DNA from: Edwardsiella tarda ATCC 15947 = NBRC 105688 | GTDB lineage: Bacteria; Pseudomonadota; Gammaproteobacteria; Enterobacterales; Enterobacteriaceae | NCBI RefSeq assembly: GCF_003113495.2 | Contig: NZ_CP084506.1 | Span: forward strand, 3,576,683-3,640,682 | DNA: 64,000 nucleotides | Direction of reading: 5' to 3' | In this document: positions 11,407 to 24,729 of the stretch, one piece after another | Position numbering within the stretch: the first letter of the stretch is position 1 | Layout: every line of letters starts with the position of its first letter | Notes under the pieces: generated by a model | What the model was told of the DNA's origin: nothing | What the model saw: only the letters and a program-made list of their open reading frames with translations | Database searches by the model: none | Position numbers and translations under genes: made by a program

Positions 11407-11868
11407 ATGGCAGAAATTTATCCGATCGATAATCTCGATCGCGGCATCCTTAACGCATTGATGAAGAATGCCCGTACGCCCTACGCCGAATTGGCTAAAA
11501 ACTTTAACGTCAGCCCAGGAACGATCCATGTACGCGTAGAAAAGATGAAGCAAGCCGGCGTGATCAGCGGTGCCTGCGTACAAGTCAGTCCGAAAATGTT
11601 GGGCTACGACGTCTGCTGTTTTATCGGCATCATCTTAAAAAGTGCTAAAGACTATCCCTCAGCCTTAGCCCGTCTGGAGAGCCTAGATGAGGTAGTTGAG
11701 GCTTACTACACCACCGGTCACTACAGTATTTTCATCAAGGTGATGACTAAGTCCATCGAGGCGCTGCAGCATGTACTTATCAACAAGATCCAGACTATCG
11801 ATGAGATCCAGTCGACGGAGACCCTAATCTCGCTACAAAACCCGATCATGCGGGACATTAAGCCCTGA
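11407..11868 (+). CDS. asnC: Lrp/AsnC family regulator AsnC
   Basis: A 153-residue Lrp/AsnC family protein (E. coli AsnC 152). The N-terminal HTH (about residues 8-55, NLDRGILNALMKNARTPYAELAKN) binds DNA and the C-terminal RAM domain binds asparagine. In E. coli AsnC activates asnA when asparagine is low and represses itself. Ribosome-binding site GAGG lies 6 bases before the ATG. The 154-base AT-rich gap to asnA is the divergent control region. Confidence 0.96.
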   Translation: MAEIYPIDNLDRGILNALMKNARTPYAELAKNFNVSPGTIHVRVEKMKQAGVISGACVQVSPKMLGYDVCCFIGIILKSAKDYPSALARLESLDEVVEAYYTTGHYSIFIKVMTKSIEALQHVLINKIQTIDEIQSTETLISLQNPIMRDIKP

Positions 11869-11900
11869 AGGCGAAGAAACGATCCCTTTTCATTCCCATA

Positions 11901-11909
11901 TTATCCACA
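11901..11909 (+). promoter_or_regulatory. DnaA box upstream of mioC
   Basis: A consensus DnaA box, TTATCCACA, lies 62 bases before mioC. In E. coli a DnaA box in the mioC promoter represses transcription that would otherwise run into oriC. The same position and sequence are seen here. Confidence 0.8.
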
Positions 11910-11970
11910 GCTAGATCCCAGCAAATTCGCAGCGTACAATAGCGCCTCCGAATCACAGGCTGGGATCATC

Positions 11971-12414
11971 ATGGCACACATCACCGTAATCAGCGGCAGT
12001 ACTCTGGGTAATGCCGAATATGTCGCAGAACATCTAGCCGATAAGCTGCTTGCACAAGGGCATGAGGTGCAGGTACTGCACGGTCCCGAGCTTGATGAAG
12101 TGCCACAACAAGGGATTTGGCTGGTGGTGACCTCAACGCATGGCGCAGGTGAACTCCCCGACAACTTACAGCCCTTGTTTGAGCAGATTGAAACTCAACA
12201 GCCGGATCTCACCGGGATCCATTTCGGCGCAGTGGGGATCGGTAGTAGTGAATACGACACCTTCTGCGGAGGGATCGCTATTGTCGATCGCATTTTGATC
12301 GCATTCGGTGCCCAACGGATCGGTGAAGTGATCAAGATCGACATCAAGCAGCACGATGTTCCCGAGGATCCAGCAGAAGAATGGCTTGCCGAGTGGGAAA
12401 AACTTATTCATTAA
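11971..12414 (+). CDS. mioC: Flavodoxin-like protein MioC
   Basis: A 147-residue FMN-binding flavodoxin-domain protein (E. coli MioC 147). The FMN phosphate loop is GSTLGNAEYVAEHL near residues 9-22, with later STHGAGELPDNL and GIGSSEYDTFCG. E. coli MioC is implicated as an electron carrier for biotin synthase. Its position immediately left of oriC is the conserved enterobacterial arrangement. Confidence 0.96.
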   Translation: MAHITVISGSTLGNAEYVAEHLADKLLAQGHEVQVLHGPELDEVPQQGIWLVVTSTHGAGELPDNLQPLFEQIETQQPDLTGIHFGAVGIGSSEYDTFCGGIAIVDRILIAFGAQRIGEVIKIDIKQHDVPEDPAEEWLAEWEKLIH

Positions 12415-12437
12415 GTCTGTTTTTTGTCCACTTAGTC

Positions 12438-12715
12438 TGTGTATAAGTCTTGTTATAAGCAGTAAGAAACAGGTAGTTATCCCAATAACAACCGCTAGCC
12501 ATTTTTTGTCCTGTGCATAACAACCAATAAAGATCCCAGCTTTTACGGTCTGGGATCACCGATCTTCCACAGTAAATGATCCTGCGTAGTCACTTGATCC
12601 TTATTGAGAAAAACGTGTTATCCACAAAGGATCACGATCCTAATAGAAGATCTAATAAAGAGATCTTTAAATAAAAAAGATCTTTTAAATACTGGGCGAA
12701 GGATCCACGATCCTC
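12438..12715. other. oriC: Chromosomal replication origin oriC
   Basis: The mioC-mnmG gap holds all hallmarks of an enterobacterial oriC. DnaA boxes: consensus TTATCCACA at 12618-12626 (R1-like), TGTGTATAA at 12438-12446 (R4-like position), TGTGCATAA at 12512-12520, and a weak TTATCCCAA at 12477-12485. The duplex-unwinding element has three AT-rich 13-mers starting GATCT on the minus strand at 12640-12652, 12653-12665 and 12670-12682. Twelve GATC sites lie between 12531 and 12715, expected targets of Dam and SeqA. IHF and Fis sites cannot be called reliably by eye. Confidence 0.95.
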
Positions 12716-12720
12716 TTCGG

Positions 12721-12749
12721 TTGGACCTACGCCTAAACTTGAGTAGAAT
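12721..12749 (+). promoter_or_regulatory. mnmG promoter next to oriC
   Basis: -35 TTGGAC (12721-12726) and -10 TAGAAT (12744-12749) are separated by 17 bases and point towards mnmG, immediately beside the oriC unwinding element. In E. coli transcription of this gene (gidA) away from oriC assists initiation. Confidence 0.65.
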
Positions 12750-12810
12750 CCCCACCCCTAGGCAAATAACGATCGTTGACAGCCTTTCGGTTAGCGCGAG
12801 GTGCAGTACC

Positions 12811-14700
12811 ATGTTTTACCCCGATCCCTTTGATGTCATCATTATCGGCGGCGGCCATGCCGGTACCGAAGCGGCCATGGCTTCAGCCCGAATGGGCCGC
12901 CAGGCCCTACTGTTAACTCACAATATCGACACGCTTGGCCATATGTCATGTAATCCGGCTATCGGCGGCATCGGTAAGGGACACTTAGTTAAAGAGGTCG
13001 ATGCCCTGGGTGGATTAATGGCTCAGGCGATCGACAAAGGCGGGATCCAATTCCGGATCCTCAACGGCAGCAAGGGCCCCGCGGTGCGGGCGACACGTGC
13101 GCAAGCGGATCGTGTGTTGTACCGCCAAGCGGTTCGTATGGCATTGGAAAACCAGCCTAATCTGATGATCTTCCAACAGGCCGTCGAGGATCTGATCGTC
13201 GAAAACGATCGTGTCGTTGGCGCGATCACTCAGATGGGACTAAAGTTCCGGGCGAAAGCGGTCGTATTGACGGTTGGAACCTTCCTAAACGGTAAGATCC
13301 ATATCGGTCTGGAAAACTACAGTGGGGGTCGTGCCGGGGATCCGCCTTCGATCGGTCTTGCCCATCGACTGCGTGAACTGCCATTACGCGTCAACCGGTT
13401 GAAGACGGGAACTCCGCCCCGTTTGGATGCTCGAACCATCGATCTCGCCGCCTTAGCACAGCAACATGGCGATAATCCGGCACCGGTGTTCTCCTTCCTG
13501 GGTGACGCAAGTCAACATCCGCGTCAGCTACCCTGTTATATCACCCATACTAACGAACGTACTCATGAGGTGATCCGTAACAATCTGGATCGTAGCCCGA
13601 TGTATGCAGGGATCATCGAAGGGATCGGCCCACGCTATTGCCCTTCGATCGAAGATAAAGTCATGCGCTTTGCCGATCGTAACGCGCATCAGATCTTCTT
13701 AGAGCCAGAAGGGCTAACCAGCAACGAGATCTACCCTAACGGCATCTCCACCAGCCTGCCATTCGATGTTCAGATGGCGATCGTGCGCTCGATGGATGGA
13801 ATGCAAAATGCCCGAATCGTGCGCCCAGGCTATGCTATCGAGTATGACTTTTTCGATCCGCGCGATCTGAAGCCAACATTGGAAAGCAAGTATATCCAGG
13901 GATTATTCTTCGCCGGTCAGATTAATGGCACCACCGGTTACGAAGAAGCCGCTGCCCAAGGTCTGCTGGCGGGCCTCAATGCTGGGCGTTGTGCCGCCGA
14001 GTTGGAAGGTTGGGCTCCACGGCGAGATCAGGCTTATCTCGGTGTCTTGGTGGATGATCTCTGCACTCTAGGGACCAAAGAGCCGTACCGTATGTTCACT
14101 TCGCGGGCCGAATATCGCCTGATGCTACGCGAAGACAATGCCGATCTGCGCCTCACACCGATCGGGCGTGAATTGGGTCTGGTTGACGATGAACGTTGGG
14201 CTCACTTCAACCGGAAGTTAGAAAACATGGAACGGGAGCGTCAGCGTCTGCGTGATACCTGGGTACATCCCCAGGCCGAGCAGGCGGCGACAATCAATGC
14301 GTTGCTGAAGACGCCGTTATCGCGCGAGGCTAATGGCGAAGATCTGCTGCGGCGCCCGGAGATGGATTACGCTGCGCTCACTTCATTAGCCCCGTTTGCG
14401 CCCCCGCTAGAGGATCGTCAGGCGGCCGAGCAGGTTGAGATTCAAGTTAAATATCAAGGTTATATTGCTAGACAGCAGGATGAGATCGAAAAGCAGATGC
14501 GTAACGAGCACACCCTGTTGCCGGCCGATTTGGATTATCGCCAGGTGAATGGCTTGTCTAACGAGGTGATCGCCAAGCTTAACGATCATAAACCAAGTTC
14601 TATCGGGCAAGCATCGCGTATCTCCGGCATCACTCCGGCCGCGATCTCCATTCTACTGGTTTGGTTGAAGAAGCAGGGAATGCTACGCCGCAGCGTTTAA
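12811..14700 (+). CDS. mnmG: tRNA uridine-5-carboxymethylaminomethyl modification enzyme MnmG
   Basis: A 629-residue FAD protein, the same length as E. coli MnmG (GidA). With MnmE it forms the complex that makes cmnm5U34 in tRNA wobble positions. The N-terminal FAD-binding motif is [21 protein letters not shown], followed by the cysteine motif [14 protein letters not shown] and the GTPPRLD segment. The ATG at 12811 was chosen because homology begins at [15 protein letters not shown]; upstream in-frame sequence is oriC. Its partner mnmE is at 55715-57082 in this window. Confidence 0.97.
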   Translation: MFYPDPFDVIIIGGGHAGTEAAMASARMGRQALLLTHNIDTLGHMSCNPAIGGIGKGHLVKEVDALGGLMAQAIDKGGIQFRILNGSKGPAVRATRAQADRVLYRQAVRMALENQPNLMIFQQAVEDLIVENDRVVGAITQMGLKFRAKAVVLTVGTFLNGKIHIGLENYSGGRAGDPPSIGLAHRLRELPLRVNRLKTGTPPRLDARTIDLAALAQQHGDNPAPVFSFLGDASQHPRQLPCYITHTNERTHEVIRNNLDRSPMYAGIIEGIGPRYCPSIEDKVMRFADRNAHQIFLEPEGLTSNEIYPNGISTSLPFDVQMAIVRSMDGMQNARIVRPGYAIEYDFFDPRDLKPTLESKYIQGLFFAGQINGTTGYEEAAAQGLLAGLNAGRCAAELEGWAPRRDQAYLGVLVDDLCTLGTKEPYRMFTSRAEYRLMLREDNADLRLTPIGRELGLVDDERWAHFNRKLENMERERQRLRDTWVHPQAEQAATINALLKTPLSREANGEDLLRRPEMDYAALTSLAPFAPPLEDRQAAEQVEIQVKYQGYIARQQDEIEKQMRNEHTLLPADLDYRQVNGLSNEVIAKLNDHKPSSIGQASRISGITPAAISILLVWLKKQGMLRRSV

Positions 14701-14797
14701 CTATGGCTTCCGAGCCGCCTTAGCGCGGCTCATCACTTCGTTCTGGCCTCCGCAGTGTTGCTGCGGCCGAGCTGGATTTGACAGAGGAAAAGAACCC

Positions 14798-15418
14798 GTG
14801 CACAAGCAACTGGATACGCTGCTGGCGCAGGCTGGCATTTCGTTAACCGATCAGCAAAAACAGCAGCTATTGGCGTATGTCGAGCTGCTGGATAAGTGGA
14901 ATAAGGCGTATAACCTGACTTCCGTACGCGATCCGCGTGAGATGTTGGTTCGCCATATCATGGACAGCATCGTGGTCAGTCCTCATCTGCAAGGACAACG
15001 CTTTATCGATGTGGGTACGGGACCCGGACTACCGGGGATTCCGTTGGCTATCGTACGTCCCGAGTCTCACTTCACGCTATTGGATAGTCTGGGGAAACGG
15101 GTACGTTTCCTACGCCAAGTACAGCATGCGCTGCAACTGAACAATATCGAGCCGGTACAGAGCCGGGTAGAAAGCTTTGTGGCTGAACCGCCATTCGATG
15201 GTGTTATCAGTCGTGCCTTCGCCTCGTTACAGGATATGCTCGCTTGGTGTCATCACCTACCGGCCGCTCCGCATGGGCGGTTTTATGCGCTGAAGGGCGT
15301 GGTCCCGCAGGATGAATTGCAGAGTTTACCTGATGGCGTGACCTTGGAATCGGTGATCCGCTTGCAGGTACCGATGCTGGAAGGGGAGCGTCATCTGGTG
15401 GTGCTTAAAGCACATTAA
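14798..15418 (+). CDS. rsmG: 16S rRNA (guanine527-N7)-methyltransferase RsmG
   Basis: A 206-residue SAM-dependent methyltransferase (GidB, E. coli 207). It methylates G527 of 16S rRNA; loss in other bacteria gives low-level streptomycin resistance. The SAM-binding motif [17 protein letters not shown] and [13 protein letters not shown] are seen. It uses a GTG start with AGAGGAAAAG upstream. A 97-base gap after mnmG contains a GC-rich hairpin at 14712-14731 without a T-run. Confidence 0.96.
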   Translation: MHKQLDTLLAQAGISLTDQQKQQLLAYVELLDKWNKAYNLTSVRDPREMLVRHIMDSIVVSPHLQGQRFIDVGTGPGLPGIPLAIVRPESHFTLLDSLGKRVRFLRQVQHALQLNNIEPVQSRVESFVAEPPFDGVISRAFASLQDMLAWCHHLPAAPHGRFYALKGVVPQDELQSLPDGVTLESVIRLQVPMLEGERHLVVLKAH

Positions 15419-16068
15419 TTTTGTTTTTTATCAAAAAAAATCAAAAAAACCATTGATTGAGAAATAAACAGAATCCTGGAGGCCGAGCCTAACCATCAAT
15501 TCATTGCCGAGCACTCTGTTTTACTTTTTTTTACACGGGTGACCAGGTGAAGGGTATCGGTGTACGGGGATCGACGTATCGTATCCCCCCATTTGCCGGG
15601 TGTTTTCGCCCTTTGAGGCGGGGGCGATGGGGGGAACGACGTGGGTTACTCCGTATGTCAATAGGCTGTTTCTATTTGGTTTTACTTAGTAGATTGTTGC
15701 GTTAATAACCTAACTTTATGATTTTAAATGTCTATATTAGCAATTTTGGCTAAAGATTAGCCTTAACCCTATGGTATACAGGCTTTTTTATCGCTTTATT
15801 TTGTGATCATCTACGCTGGCAAAAATGTAATATTGGAATTGTCAGATGTATCACTAAAAATGATTATTACGTCGATTCTGTGGCTTTGACGATAAAACGT
15901 GAAAATATTTAAATTACTATTCACTTTTTGGCTACTTATGCATTGAATTTGTAGGTGTGCACCGTATAATTTTCACGTTTTTCTGGCTTGACTCTGCCTC
16001 GTAAAGGCAGTTTTATTACGTCACTCAAATCAGCATACCTCCTGGGGGGTACGGAGAGAGCAAACGTC
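15419..16068. other. AT-rich rsmG-atpI intergenic region
   Basis: A 650-base gap with no convincing gene. It starts with poly-A/T tracts after rsmG. GC-rich self-complementary segments follow around 15565-15640: GGGGATCGACGTATCGTATCCCC can fold, and another lies near 15600-15635. A strongly AT-rich part precedes the atp promoter. It could hold additional promoters or an unrecognised small RNA; nothing more specific is supported. Confidence 0.5.
15943..15970 (+). promoter_or_regulatory. atp operon promoter
   Basis: -35 TTGAAT (15943-15948) and a perfect -10 TATAAT (15965-15970), 16 bases apart, lie 98 bases upstream of the atpI ATG. This is the best promoter in the gap. Confidence 0.7.
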
Positions 16069-16446
16069 ATGTCTGGAGCACTCTATGGCGGGAAGACAGT
16101 ACGTAACCTGCTGATTCTACAGTTAGTGACCTTTGTTCTATTCAGTATTTGTCTGTCGATGAAAACGGCGAACTGGGGATGGTCCGCACTCTTGGGCGGT
16201 CTATCAGCCTGGTTACCCAATGCTGTCTTTATGCTGTTTGCTTTACGTCAGCGAGTAGGGGAGCCGGGAGAGGGACGTATCGCTTGGGCATTTGTCACCG
16301 GCGAGGCGCTGAAGGTGGTCTGTACGATCGCGCTGCTTATCGTGTCGCTAGGGTGGTTGAAAGCGGTCTTTCTTCCGCTAGGCCTGACTTACATTGCGGT
16401 GCTGGTGGTGCAGATCACCGCGCCAGCATTTATTAGTCGTAATTAA
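16069..16446 (+). CDS. atpI: ATP synthase accessory protein AtpI
   Basis: A 125-residue inner-membrane protein with four hydrophobic segments (E. coli AtpI 126). It is thought to help assemble the c-ring. Family residues include WGWSALLGGLSAWLPNAVF and a C-terminal LVVQITAPAFI. The ATG at 16069 with GGAGAGAG upstream is preferred over an upstream in-frame start, whose 27 extra residues have no counterpart in E. coli. First gene of atpIBEFHAGDC. Confidence 0.9.
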   Translation: MSGALYGGKTVRNLLILQLVTFVLFSICLSMKTANWGWSALLGGLSAWLPNAVFMLFALRQRVGEPGEGRIAWAFVTGEALKVVCTIALLIVSLGWLKAVFLPLGLTYIAVLVVQITAPAFISRN

Positions 16447-16471
16447 AACAGTTACCGTATTAACTACTTAA

Positions 16472-17305
<834 letters not shown>

Positions 17306-17334
17306 TTATTTTTTAACAACACTACTGCGTTTAA

Positions 17335-17628
<294 letters not shown>

Positions 17629-17653
17629 TAACTAATTTAAGAGGCATTGTGCT

Positions 17654-18124
17654 GTGAATCTTAACGCAACAATCCTCGGCCAGGCCATCGCGTTTGTCCT
17701 GTTCGTCTGGTTCTGTATGAAGTATGTATGGCCGCCGATTATGGCTGCCATCGAGAAGCGTCAGAAAGAGATTGCTGACGGTCTCTCTTCCGCAGAGCGT
17801 GCGAAAAAAGATCTGGACTTGGCGCAAGCCAATGCGACCGACCAGCTGAAAAAGGCGAAGGCTGACGCACAGGTGATCATCGAGCAAGCGAATAAGCGTA
17901 AGTCTCAGATCATCGATGAGGCGAAAGCCGAAGCGGAACAGGAACGTGCCAAGATCGTCGCGCAGGCGCAGGCAGAAATCGATGCCGAGCGTAAGCGTGC
18001 GCGTGAAGAGCTGCGTAAACAGGTCGCCATGCTGGCTATCGCCGGTGCCGAGAAGATTATTGAACGTTCCGTGGATGAAGCTGCGAACAGCGACATCGTC
18101 GATAAACTAGTCGCTGAACTGTAA
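17654..18124 (+). CDS. atpF: F0 ATP synthase subunit b
   Basis: A 156-residue peripheral stalk protein, same length as E. coli. One N-terminal membrane helix (about residues 5-25) is followed by a long charged coiled coil rich in [15 protein letters not shown] repeats, ending [10 protein letters not shown]. The start is GTG (17654), as in E. coli. As a dimer it holds the F1 head static. Confidence 0.97.
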   Translation: MNLNATILGQAIAFVLFVWFCMKYVWPPIMAAIEKRQKEIADGLSSAERAKKDLDLAQANATDQLKKAKADAQVIIEQANKRKSQIIDEAKAEAEQERAKIVAQAQAEIDAERKRAREELRKQVAMLAIAGAEKIIERSVDEAANSDIVDKLVAEL

Positions 18125-18138
18125 GGAGGGAGGGGCCG

Positions 18139-18672
18139 ATGTCTGAATTTATCACGGTAGCTCGCCCCTACGCCAAAGCAGCTTTTGACTTTGCTGTTGA
18201 GCATAACAGCCTGGATCGTTGGCAGACTATGCTGGCATTCAGCGCTGAGGTGACCCGCAATGAAAGCGTGGCCGAAATGTTGTCCGGTGCCCTGGCTCCG
18301 GAGACCCTTGCGGCGTGTTTCATCAAGATTTGCGGTGACCAGCTCGATCAATCCGGTCAGAACTTCATTAGAGTGATGGCGGAAAACGGACGTTTACAGG
18401 TTATTCCTGACGTGCTGCAGCAGTTTATTGCGCTGCGAGATGCGATGGAAGCGACGGCGGATGTAGAAGTCACCTCTGCCGCGCCTCTGAGTCAGACGCA
18501 GCTGGATAAAATCAGCGCCGCAATGGAACAACGTCTGTCACGTAAAGTGAAGCTGAATTGCAAAATTGATAAGTCTGTATTGGCCGGCGTGGTGATCCGC
18601 GCGGGTGACTTGGTGATCGATGGCAGCATCCGCGGCCGTCTGGATCGCCTAGCAGACGTCTTGCAGTCTTAA
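18139..18672 (+). CDS. atpH: F1 ATP synthase subunit delta
   Basis: A 177-residue protein, same length as E. coli, connecting subunit b to the top of the alpha3beta3 head. The N-terminal [12 protein letters not shown] and C-terminal [22 protein letters not shown] are the two family signatures. A strong GGAGGGAGGGG ribosome-binding site lies before the ATG. Confidence 0.97.
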   Translation: MSEFITVARPYAKAAFDFAVEHNSLDRWQTMLAFSAEVTRNESVAEMLSGALAPETLAACFIKICGDQLDQSGQNFIRVMAENGRLQVIPDVLQQFIALRDAMEATADVEVTSAAPLSQTQLDKISAAMEQRLSRKVKLNCKIDKSVLAGVVIRAGDLVIDGSIRGRLDRLADVLQS

Positions 18673-18684
18673 GGGGACTGGAGC

Positions 18685-20226
18685 ATGCAACTGAATTCCA
18701 CCGAAATCAGCGAACTGATCAAGCAGCGCATTGCTCAGTTCGACGTGGTGAGCGAGGCTCACAACGAAGGTACAATCGTCTCCGTGAGCGACGGGATTAT
18801 CCGTGTTCACGGTTTGGCGGATGTCATGCAGGGCGAGATGATCGCGCTGCCGGGCAACCGCTACGCTATCGCACTGAACCTGGAGCGCGACTCTGTTGGG
18901 GCGGTAGTGATGGGGCCCTACGCTGACCTGGCCGAAGGCATGAAGGTCAAGTGTACCGGCCGTATTCTGGAAGTTCCGGTAGGCCGTGGTCTGCTGGGCC
19001 GCGTGGTGAACACCCTGGGTGAACCGATCGACGGTAAAGGTCCGGTCGAGCACGACGGCTTCTCCGCCGTTGAAGCTATCGCCCCGGGCGTTATCGAGCG
19101 TCAGTCGGTCGATCAACCAGTACAGACGGGCTATAAGTCTGTCGATGCCATGATCCCGATCGGCCGTGGTCAGCGTGAGTTGATCATCGGCGACCGTCAG
19201 ACCGGTAAAACCGCGCTGGCCGTCGATGCCATCATCAACCAGCGTGACTCCGGCATTAAGTGTATCTATGTCGCTATCGGTCAGAAGGCCTCTACCATCG
19301 CGAACGTGGTGCGTAAGCTGGAAGAGCACGGTGCACTGGCGAACACCATCGTCGTGGTCGCTTCGGCTTCTGAATCCGCTGCATTGCAATACCTGGCACC
19401 GTATGCCGGTTGTGCAATGGGTGAGTATTTCCGTGATCGCGGCGAAGACGCGCTGATCATCTACGATGATCTGTCCAAGCAAGCGGTCGCTTATCGTCAA
19501 ATCTCCCTGCTGCTCCGTCGTCCGCCTGGACGTGAAGCATTCCCGGGCGACGTATTCTACCTCCACTCCCGTCTTCTGGAGCGTGCGGCGCGTGTTAACG
19601 CCGATTACGTCGAGGCTTTCACTAAGGGTGAAGTCAAGGGACAAACGGGCTCACTGACGGCGCTGCCGATCATTGAAACCCAAGCCGGGGACGTTTCCGC
19701 GTTCGTTCCGACCAACGTAATCTCGATTACCGATGGTCAGATCTTCCTGGAATCCAACCTGTTTAACGCCGGTATCCGTCCTGCGGTTAACCCGGGGATC
19801 TCCGTATCCCGTGTGGGTGGCGCGGCACAGACCAAGATCATGAAGAAACTGTCCGGTGGTATTCGTACCGCGTTGGCACAGTATCGTGAACTGGCAGCTT
19901 TCTCCCAGTTCGCCTCTGATCTGGATGACGCGACCCGTAAACAGTTGAGCCATGGTCAGAAAGTTACCGAACTGCTGAAACAGAAGCAGTACGCGCCGAT
20001 GTCCGTTGCCGCACAGTCGCTGGTGCTGTTTGCCGCCGAACGTGGCTACTTGGAAGACGTCGAACTGGCGAAGATTGGTGCCTTTGAAGCGGCATTGATG
20101 GCTTACGTTGAGCGTGAGCAGGCCGACCTGATGCAACAAATCAACCAGACCGGTGCTTATAACGACGAGATCGAAGGCAAGCTGAAAGGCATCCTCGATA
20201 CCTTCAAAGCAACCCAGTCCTGGTAA
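18685..20226 (+). CDS. atpA: F1 ATP synthase subunit alpha
   Basis: A 513-residue subunit, same length as E. coli. It carries a non-catalytic nucleotide site with P-loop GDRQTGKT near residue 170 and the signature [17 protein letters not shown] near residues 363-379. It alternates with beta in the F1 hexamer. It follows atpH by 12 bases. Confidence 0.98.
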   Translation: MQLNSTEISELIKQRIAQFDVVSEAHNEGTIVSVSDGIIRVHGLADVMQGEMIALPGNRYAIALNLERDSVGAVVMGPYADLAEGMKVKCTGRILEVPVGRGLLGRVVNTLGEPIDGKGPVEHDGFSAVEAIAPGVIERQSVDQPVQTGYKSVDAMIPIGRGQRELIIGDRQTGKTALAVDAIINQRDSGIKCIYVAIGQKASTIANVVRKLEEHGALANTIVVVASASESAALQYLAPYAGCAMGEYFRDRGEDALIIYDDLSKQAVAYRQISLLLRRPPGREAFPGDVFYLHSRLLERAARVNADYVEAFTKGEVKGQTGSLTALPIIETQAGDVSAFVPTNVISITDGQIFLESNLFNAGIRPAVNPGISVSRVGGAAQTKIMKKLSGGIRTALAQYRELAAFSQFASDLDDATRKQLSHGQKVTELLKQKQYAPMSVAAQSLVLFAAERGYLEDVELAKIGAFEAALMAYVEREQADLMQQINQTGAYNDEIEGKLKGILDTFKATQSW

Positions 20227-20288
20227 TAGCCTTACGGCCTGCCGGCAGTAATACGGTGGGCCGTAAAAGGTTTTGAGGAGAAGCAGAG

Positions 20289-21152
20289 ATGGCCGGCGCG
20301 AAAGAGATACGTAGCAAGATCGCCAGCGTGCAAAACACGCAAAAGATCACGAAAGCGATGGAGATGGTCGCCGCCTCCAAAATGCGTAAAACGCAGGATC
20401 GCATGGCGGCCAGCCGTCCCTATGCAGAAACCATGCGCAAAGTGATTGGTCACCTTGCGCTGGGGAATCTGGAATACAAACACCCGTACCTGGAAGAGCG
20501 CGATGTGAAGCGCGTGGGGTATCTGGTGGTTTCTACCGACCGTGGTCTGTGCGGTGGCTTGAACATTAACCTGTTTAAGAAACTGCTGACAGAGATGAAA
20601 GAGTGGAACCAGAAGAGCGTGGACATCGATCTCGCGCTGATCGGTTCGAAAGCGGTCTCTTTCTTTGGGTCCGTGGGTGGCAATGTTGTCGCTCAGGTTA
20701 CCGGTATGGGGGATAACCCCTCGCTGTCCGAGTTGATCGGTCCGGTGAAGGTGATGCTGCAGGCCTATGATGAAGGCCGTCTGGATCGCCTGTATGTGGT
20801 GAGCAACAAGTTCATCAATACCATGGCCCAAGAACCACAGGTCCTTCAGTTGTTGCCGTTGCCGAAGGCTGACGATGCAGAGCTGAAGCGGAAATCATGG
20901 GATTACCTGTACGAACCGGATCCTAAGGCGCTGTTGGATACCTTGCTGCGCCGTTATGTGGAATCTCAGGTTTATCAGGGCGTCGTGGAAAACCTGGCCA
21001 GTGAGCAGGCCGCGCGAATGGTTGCTATGAAGGCAGCAACCGATAACGGCGGCAACCTGATCAAAGAGCTGCAGTTGGTCTACAACAAGGCTCGTCAGGC
21101 CAGCATCACCCAGGAGCTGACCGAGATCGTCTCGGGTGCTGCTGCGGTTTAA
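20289..21152 (+). CDS. atpG: F1 ATP synthase subunit gamma
   Basis: A 287-residue rotor shaft (E. coli 287). Terminal coiled-coil helices are visible: [20 protein letters not shown] at the N-terminus and [15 protein letters not shown] at the C-terminus, with [11 protein letters not shown] in between. It couples c-ring rotation to catalysis in beta. Confidence 0.97.
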   Translation: MAGAKEIRSKIASVQNTQKITKAMEMVAASKMRKTQDRMAASRPYAETMRKVIGHLALGNLEYKHPYLEERDVKRVGYLVVSTDRGLCGGLNINLFKKLLTEMKEWNQKSVDIDLALIGSKAVSFFGSVGGNVVAQVTGMGDNPSLSELIGPVKVMLQAYDEGRLDRLYVVSNKFINTMAQEPQVLQLLPLPKADDAELKRKSWDYLYEPDPKALLDTLLRRYVESQVYQGVVENLASEQAARMVAMKAATDNGGNLIKELQLVYNKARQASITQELTEIVSGAAAV

Positions 21153-21159
21153 GAGCTAG

Positions 21160-22569
<1,410 letters not shown>

Positions 22570-22588
22570 CGCCTGATAGGAGGGTGAT

Positions 22589-23008
22589 ATGGCTATGACT
22601 TTCCATCTGGATGTGGTCAGCGCGGAGCGTCAGATGTTCTCCGGGCTGGTGCAAAAAATCCAGGTGACGGGTAGTGAAGGTGAGCTGGGTATCTACCCGG
22701 GTCATGCTCCGCTGCTTACTGCCATTAAGCCTGGCATGGTGCGTATCGTTAAACAGCACGGCGAGGAAGAGTTTATCTACTTGTCCGGCGGCATCCTTGA
22801 GGTGCAGTCCAGCGCGGTAACCGTGCTGGCCGATACCGCTATCCGTGGTCAAGACCTCGACGAGGCGCGCGCGATGGAATCGAAGCGTAAAGCCGAAGAG
22901 CACATCCGTAGCTCGCACGGCGATGTCGACTATGCTCAGGCATCCGCAGAGCTGGCCAAGGCGATTGCGAAACTGCGTGTAATCGAACTGACCAAAAAAG
23001 CGATGTAA
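22589..23008 (+). CDS. atpC: F1 ATP synthase subunit epsilon
   Basis: A 139-residue subunit, same length as E. coli. The N-terminal beta-sandwich contains [19 protein letters not shown] and the C-terminal helical hairpin can inhibit ATPase activity. It is the last gene of the atp operon and is followed directly by a strong terminator. Confidence 0.97.
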   Translation: MAMTFHLDVVSAERQMFSGLVQKIQVTGSEGELGIYPGHAPLLTAIKPGMVRIVKQHGEEEFIYLSGGILEVQSSAVTVLADTAIRGQDLDEARAMESKRKAEEHIRSSHGDVDYAQASAELAKAIAKLRVIELTKKAM

Positions 23009-23024
23009 GCAGACAGACTGCCGC

Positions 23025-23055
23025 AAAAACCTCTCCCATTGGAGAGGTTTTTTTT
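23025..23055 (+). terminator. atp operon terminator
   Basis: A 9-base stem AACCTCTCC/GGAGAGGTT with loop CATT is followed by a run of eight T, 17 bases after atpC. A textbook intrinsic terminator. Confidence 0.92.
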
Positions 23056-23288
23056 ATGGTGAAAAAAAGTGTTCTCCCCTAATCGATTACGGGTTGCTTA
23101 TTAAGCGCTAACCCTAAAAACAGCGCACGAGGCAGAGAGTGTTTGCCCTTGCGGCGCCAAGTTATCTATCATCACCCCATCCCTTCAGGCTCACGGGTCT
23201 GAGCGTGTTTTGAGTAGAGAAATATGTAGTAATCCTGCTGGCTAACAGGTTTACTTGAGCCCATCAATTTGAATGGATCAGATTGCTT

Positions 23289-24659
23289 ATGTCGACACAT
23301 CCGTTAAGCGTGGTCATCCTTGCCGCCGGTAAGGGGACCCGCATGTATTCCGATCTTCCCAAGGTATTGCATCCGCTGGCAGGTAAGCCGATGGTGCAAC
23401 ATGTCATCGACAGCGCATTGACGCTGGGCGCACATCAGGTTCATCTGGTCTATGGTCATGGCGGCGAGTTATTGCAGTCTCGTTTGGCCGGTCAGCCATT
23501 GAATTGGGTCTTACAGGCACAGCAGTTAGGTACCGGTCATGCGATGCAGCAGGCGGCACCTTATTTTGCCGATGATGAAGATATCCTGATGTTATACGGT
23601 GACGTGCCGCTGATCGCGACTGCGACGCTGCAACGCCTGATCGCTGCCAAACCGCAGGGAGGGATTGGACTATTGACCGTCAAACTCACCGATCCGACAG
23701 GCTATGGTCGTATCGTGCGTCAGGATGGTGTGGTTACGGGTATCGTCGAACATAAGGATGCCAGTGAAGCACAGCGCCATATCGATGAGATTAATACCGG
23801 TATTCTGGTGGCGAATGGTGCGGATCTGAAACGTTGGTTGGCACGTCTGGATAACAATAATGCCCAGGGTGAGTTTTACATCACCGACATTATCGCCATG
23901 GCTCATCAAGAAGGGCGGCGGATTGAGGCGGTACATCCCGATCACCTGTATGAGGTTGAGGGCGTGAATAACCGCTTGCAACTGGCTGGCTTGGAGCGAG
24001 CTTATCAGCAGCAGCAGGCGCAGCGTCTGTTGTTAGCGGGCGTCATGTTGCTCGACCCGGCGCGTTTCGATCTGCGCGGGGAGTTGTGTCATGGACGTGA
24101 TGTGATCATCGATACCAATGTGATCATTGAGGGTAAGGTGACATTGGGTGATCGGGTGCATATCGGCAGCGGTTGCGTGCTGAAGGATTGTCAGATTGCC
24201 GCCGATAGCGTGATCAGTCCCTACACGGTGATCGAGGGGGCGGCGCTCGCCGAATCCTGTACTGTGGGGCCATTTGCGCGCCTGCGCCCCGGTGCCCGTT
24301 TGGATGCTCAAGCGCATGTGGGTAACTTCGTCGAAATGAAGAAGGCGCATTTAGGCCATGGTTCTAAAGCCGGTCATTTGAGTTACCTCGGGGATGCGCA
24401 GATTGGTGCGGGGGTGAATATCGGCGCCGGTACGATCACCTGTAACTATGACGGTGCCAATAAGCATCAGACGGTGATCGGTGATGATGTATTTGTCGGT
24501 TCCGATAGCCAACTGGTGGCGCCGGTTACCATTGGCCGCGGCGCGACCATTGCGGCGGGTACAACGGTAACGAAAGACGTTGGCGACGATGAGTTAGTCC
24601 TTAGCCGGGTGAAACAGTCACAGATCCGCGGTTGGAAACGGCCGGTGAAGAAAAAATAA
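23289..24659 (+). CDS. glmU: Bifunctional N-acetylglucosamine-1-P uridyltransferase / glucosamine-1-P acetyltransferase
   Basis: A 456-residue enzyme, same length as E. coli GlmU, making UDP-GlcNAc for peptidoglycan and lipopolysaccharide. The N-terminal nucleotidyltransferase has [18 protein letters not shown]; the C-terminal half is a left-handed beta-helix of hexapeptide repeats with [14 protein letters not shown]. The ATG at 23289 gives the family length; an upstream TTG adds two residues. It precedes glmS as in E. coli, so the two probably share a transcript. Confidence 0.96.
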   Translation: MSTHPLSVVILAAGKGTRMYSDLPKVLHPLAGKPMVQHVIDSALTLGAHQVHLVYGHGGELLQSRLAGQPLNWVLQAQQLGTGHAMQQAAPYFADDEDILMLYGDVPLIATATLQRLIAAKPQGGIGLLTVKLTDPTGYGRIVRQDGVVTGIVEHKDASEAQRHIDEINTGILVANGADLKRWLARLDNNNAQGEFYITDIIAMAHQEGRRIEAVHPDHLYEVEGVNNRLQLAGLERAYQQQQAQRLLLAGVMLLDPARFDLRGELCHGRDVIIDTNVIIEGKVTLGDRVHIGSGCVLKDCQIAADSVISPYTVIEGAALAESCTVGPFARLRPGARLDAQAHVGNFVEMKKAHLGHGSKAGHLSYLGDAQIGAGVNIGAGTITCNYDGANKHQTVIGDDVFVGSDSQLVAPVTIGRGATIAAGTTVTKDVGDDELVLSRVKQSQIRGWKRPVKKK

Positions 24660-24666
24660 GCGCGAT

Positions 24667-24695
24667 CGCTGCGGCCTGACGGCCGCAGCGGTTTT
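24667..24695 (+). terminator. GC-rich hairpin after glmU
   Basis: A perfect 10-base stem CGCTGCGGCC/GGCCGCAGCG with loop TGAC begins 7 bases after the glmU stop and is followed by GTTTT. It looks like an intrinsic terminator with a short T-run, or a processing/stability hairpin in a glmUS transcript. It abuts a second, longer hairpin. Confidence 0.6.
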
Positions 24696-24729
24696 GCGCT
24701 GTACTCCAAGCAGGAGTACAGCGCAAAAC
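24691..24729. repeat. 17-base perfect inverted repeat in the glmU-glmS gap
   Basis: Arms GTTTTGCGCTGTACTCC (24691-24707) and its exact complement at 24713-24729 flank a 5-base loop AAGCA. The hairpin follows directly on the GC-rich one. In E. coli the glmUS mRNA is processed near the glmU stop and glmS translation is activated by sRNA GlmZ; whether this hairpin serves that control is not known. Confidence 0.7.

Noticed and set aside
12604..12810. N-terminal extension of mnmG into oriC
   Set aside because: The DNA is clearly oriC (DnaA box, 13-mers), and homology begins at 12811.
18649..19644. 331-codon minus-strand ORF opposite atpA, with similar long ORFs opposite atpD and adeP
   Set aside because: They mirror highly conserved genes with strong codon bias; the translations are histidine/arginine-rich shadows without motifs.
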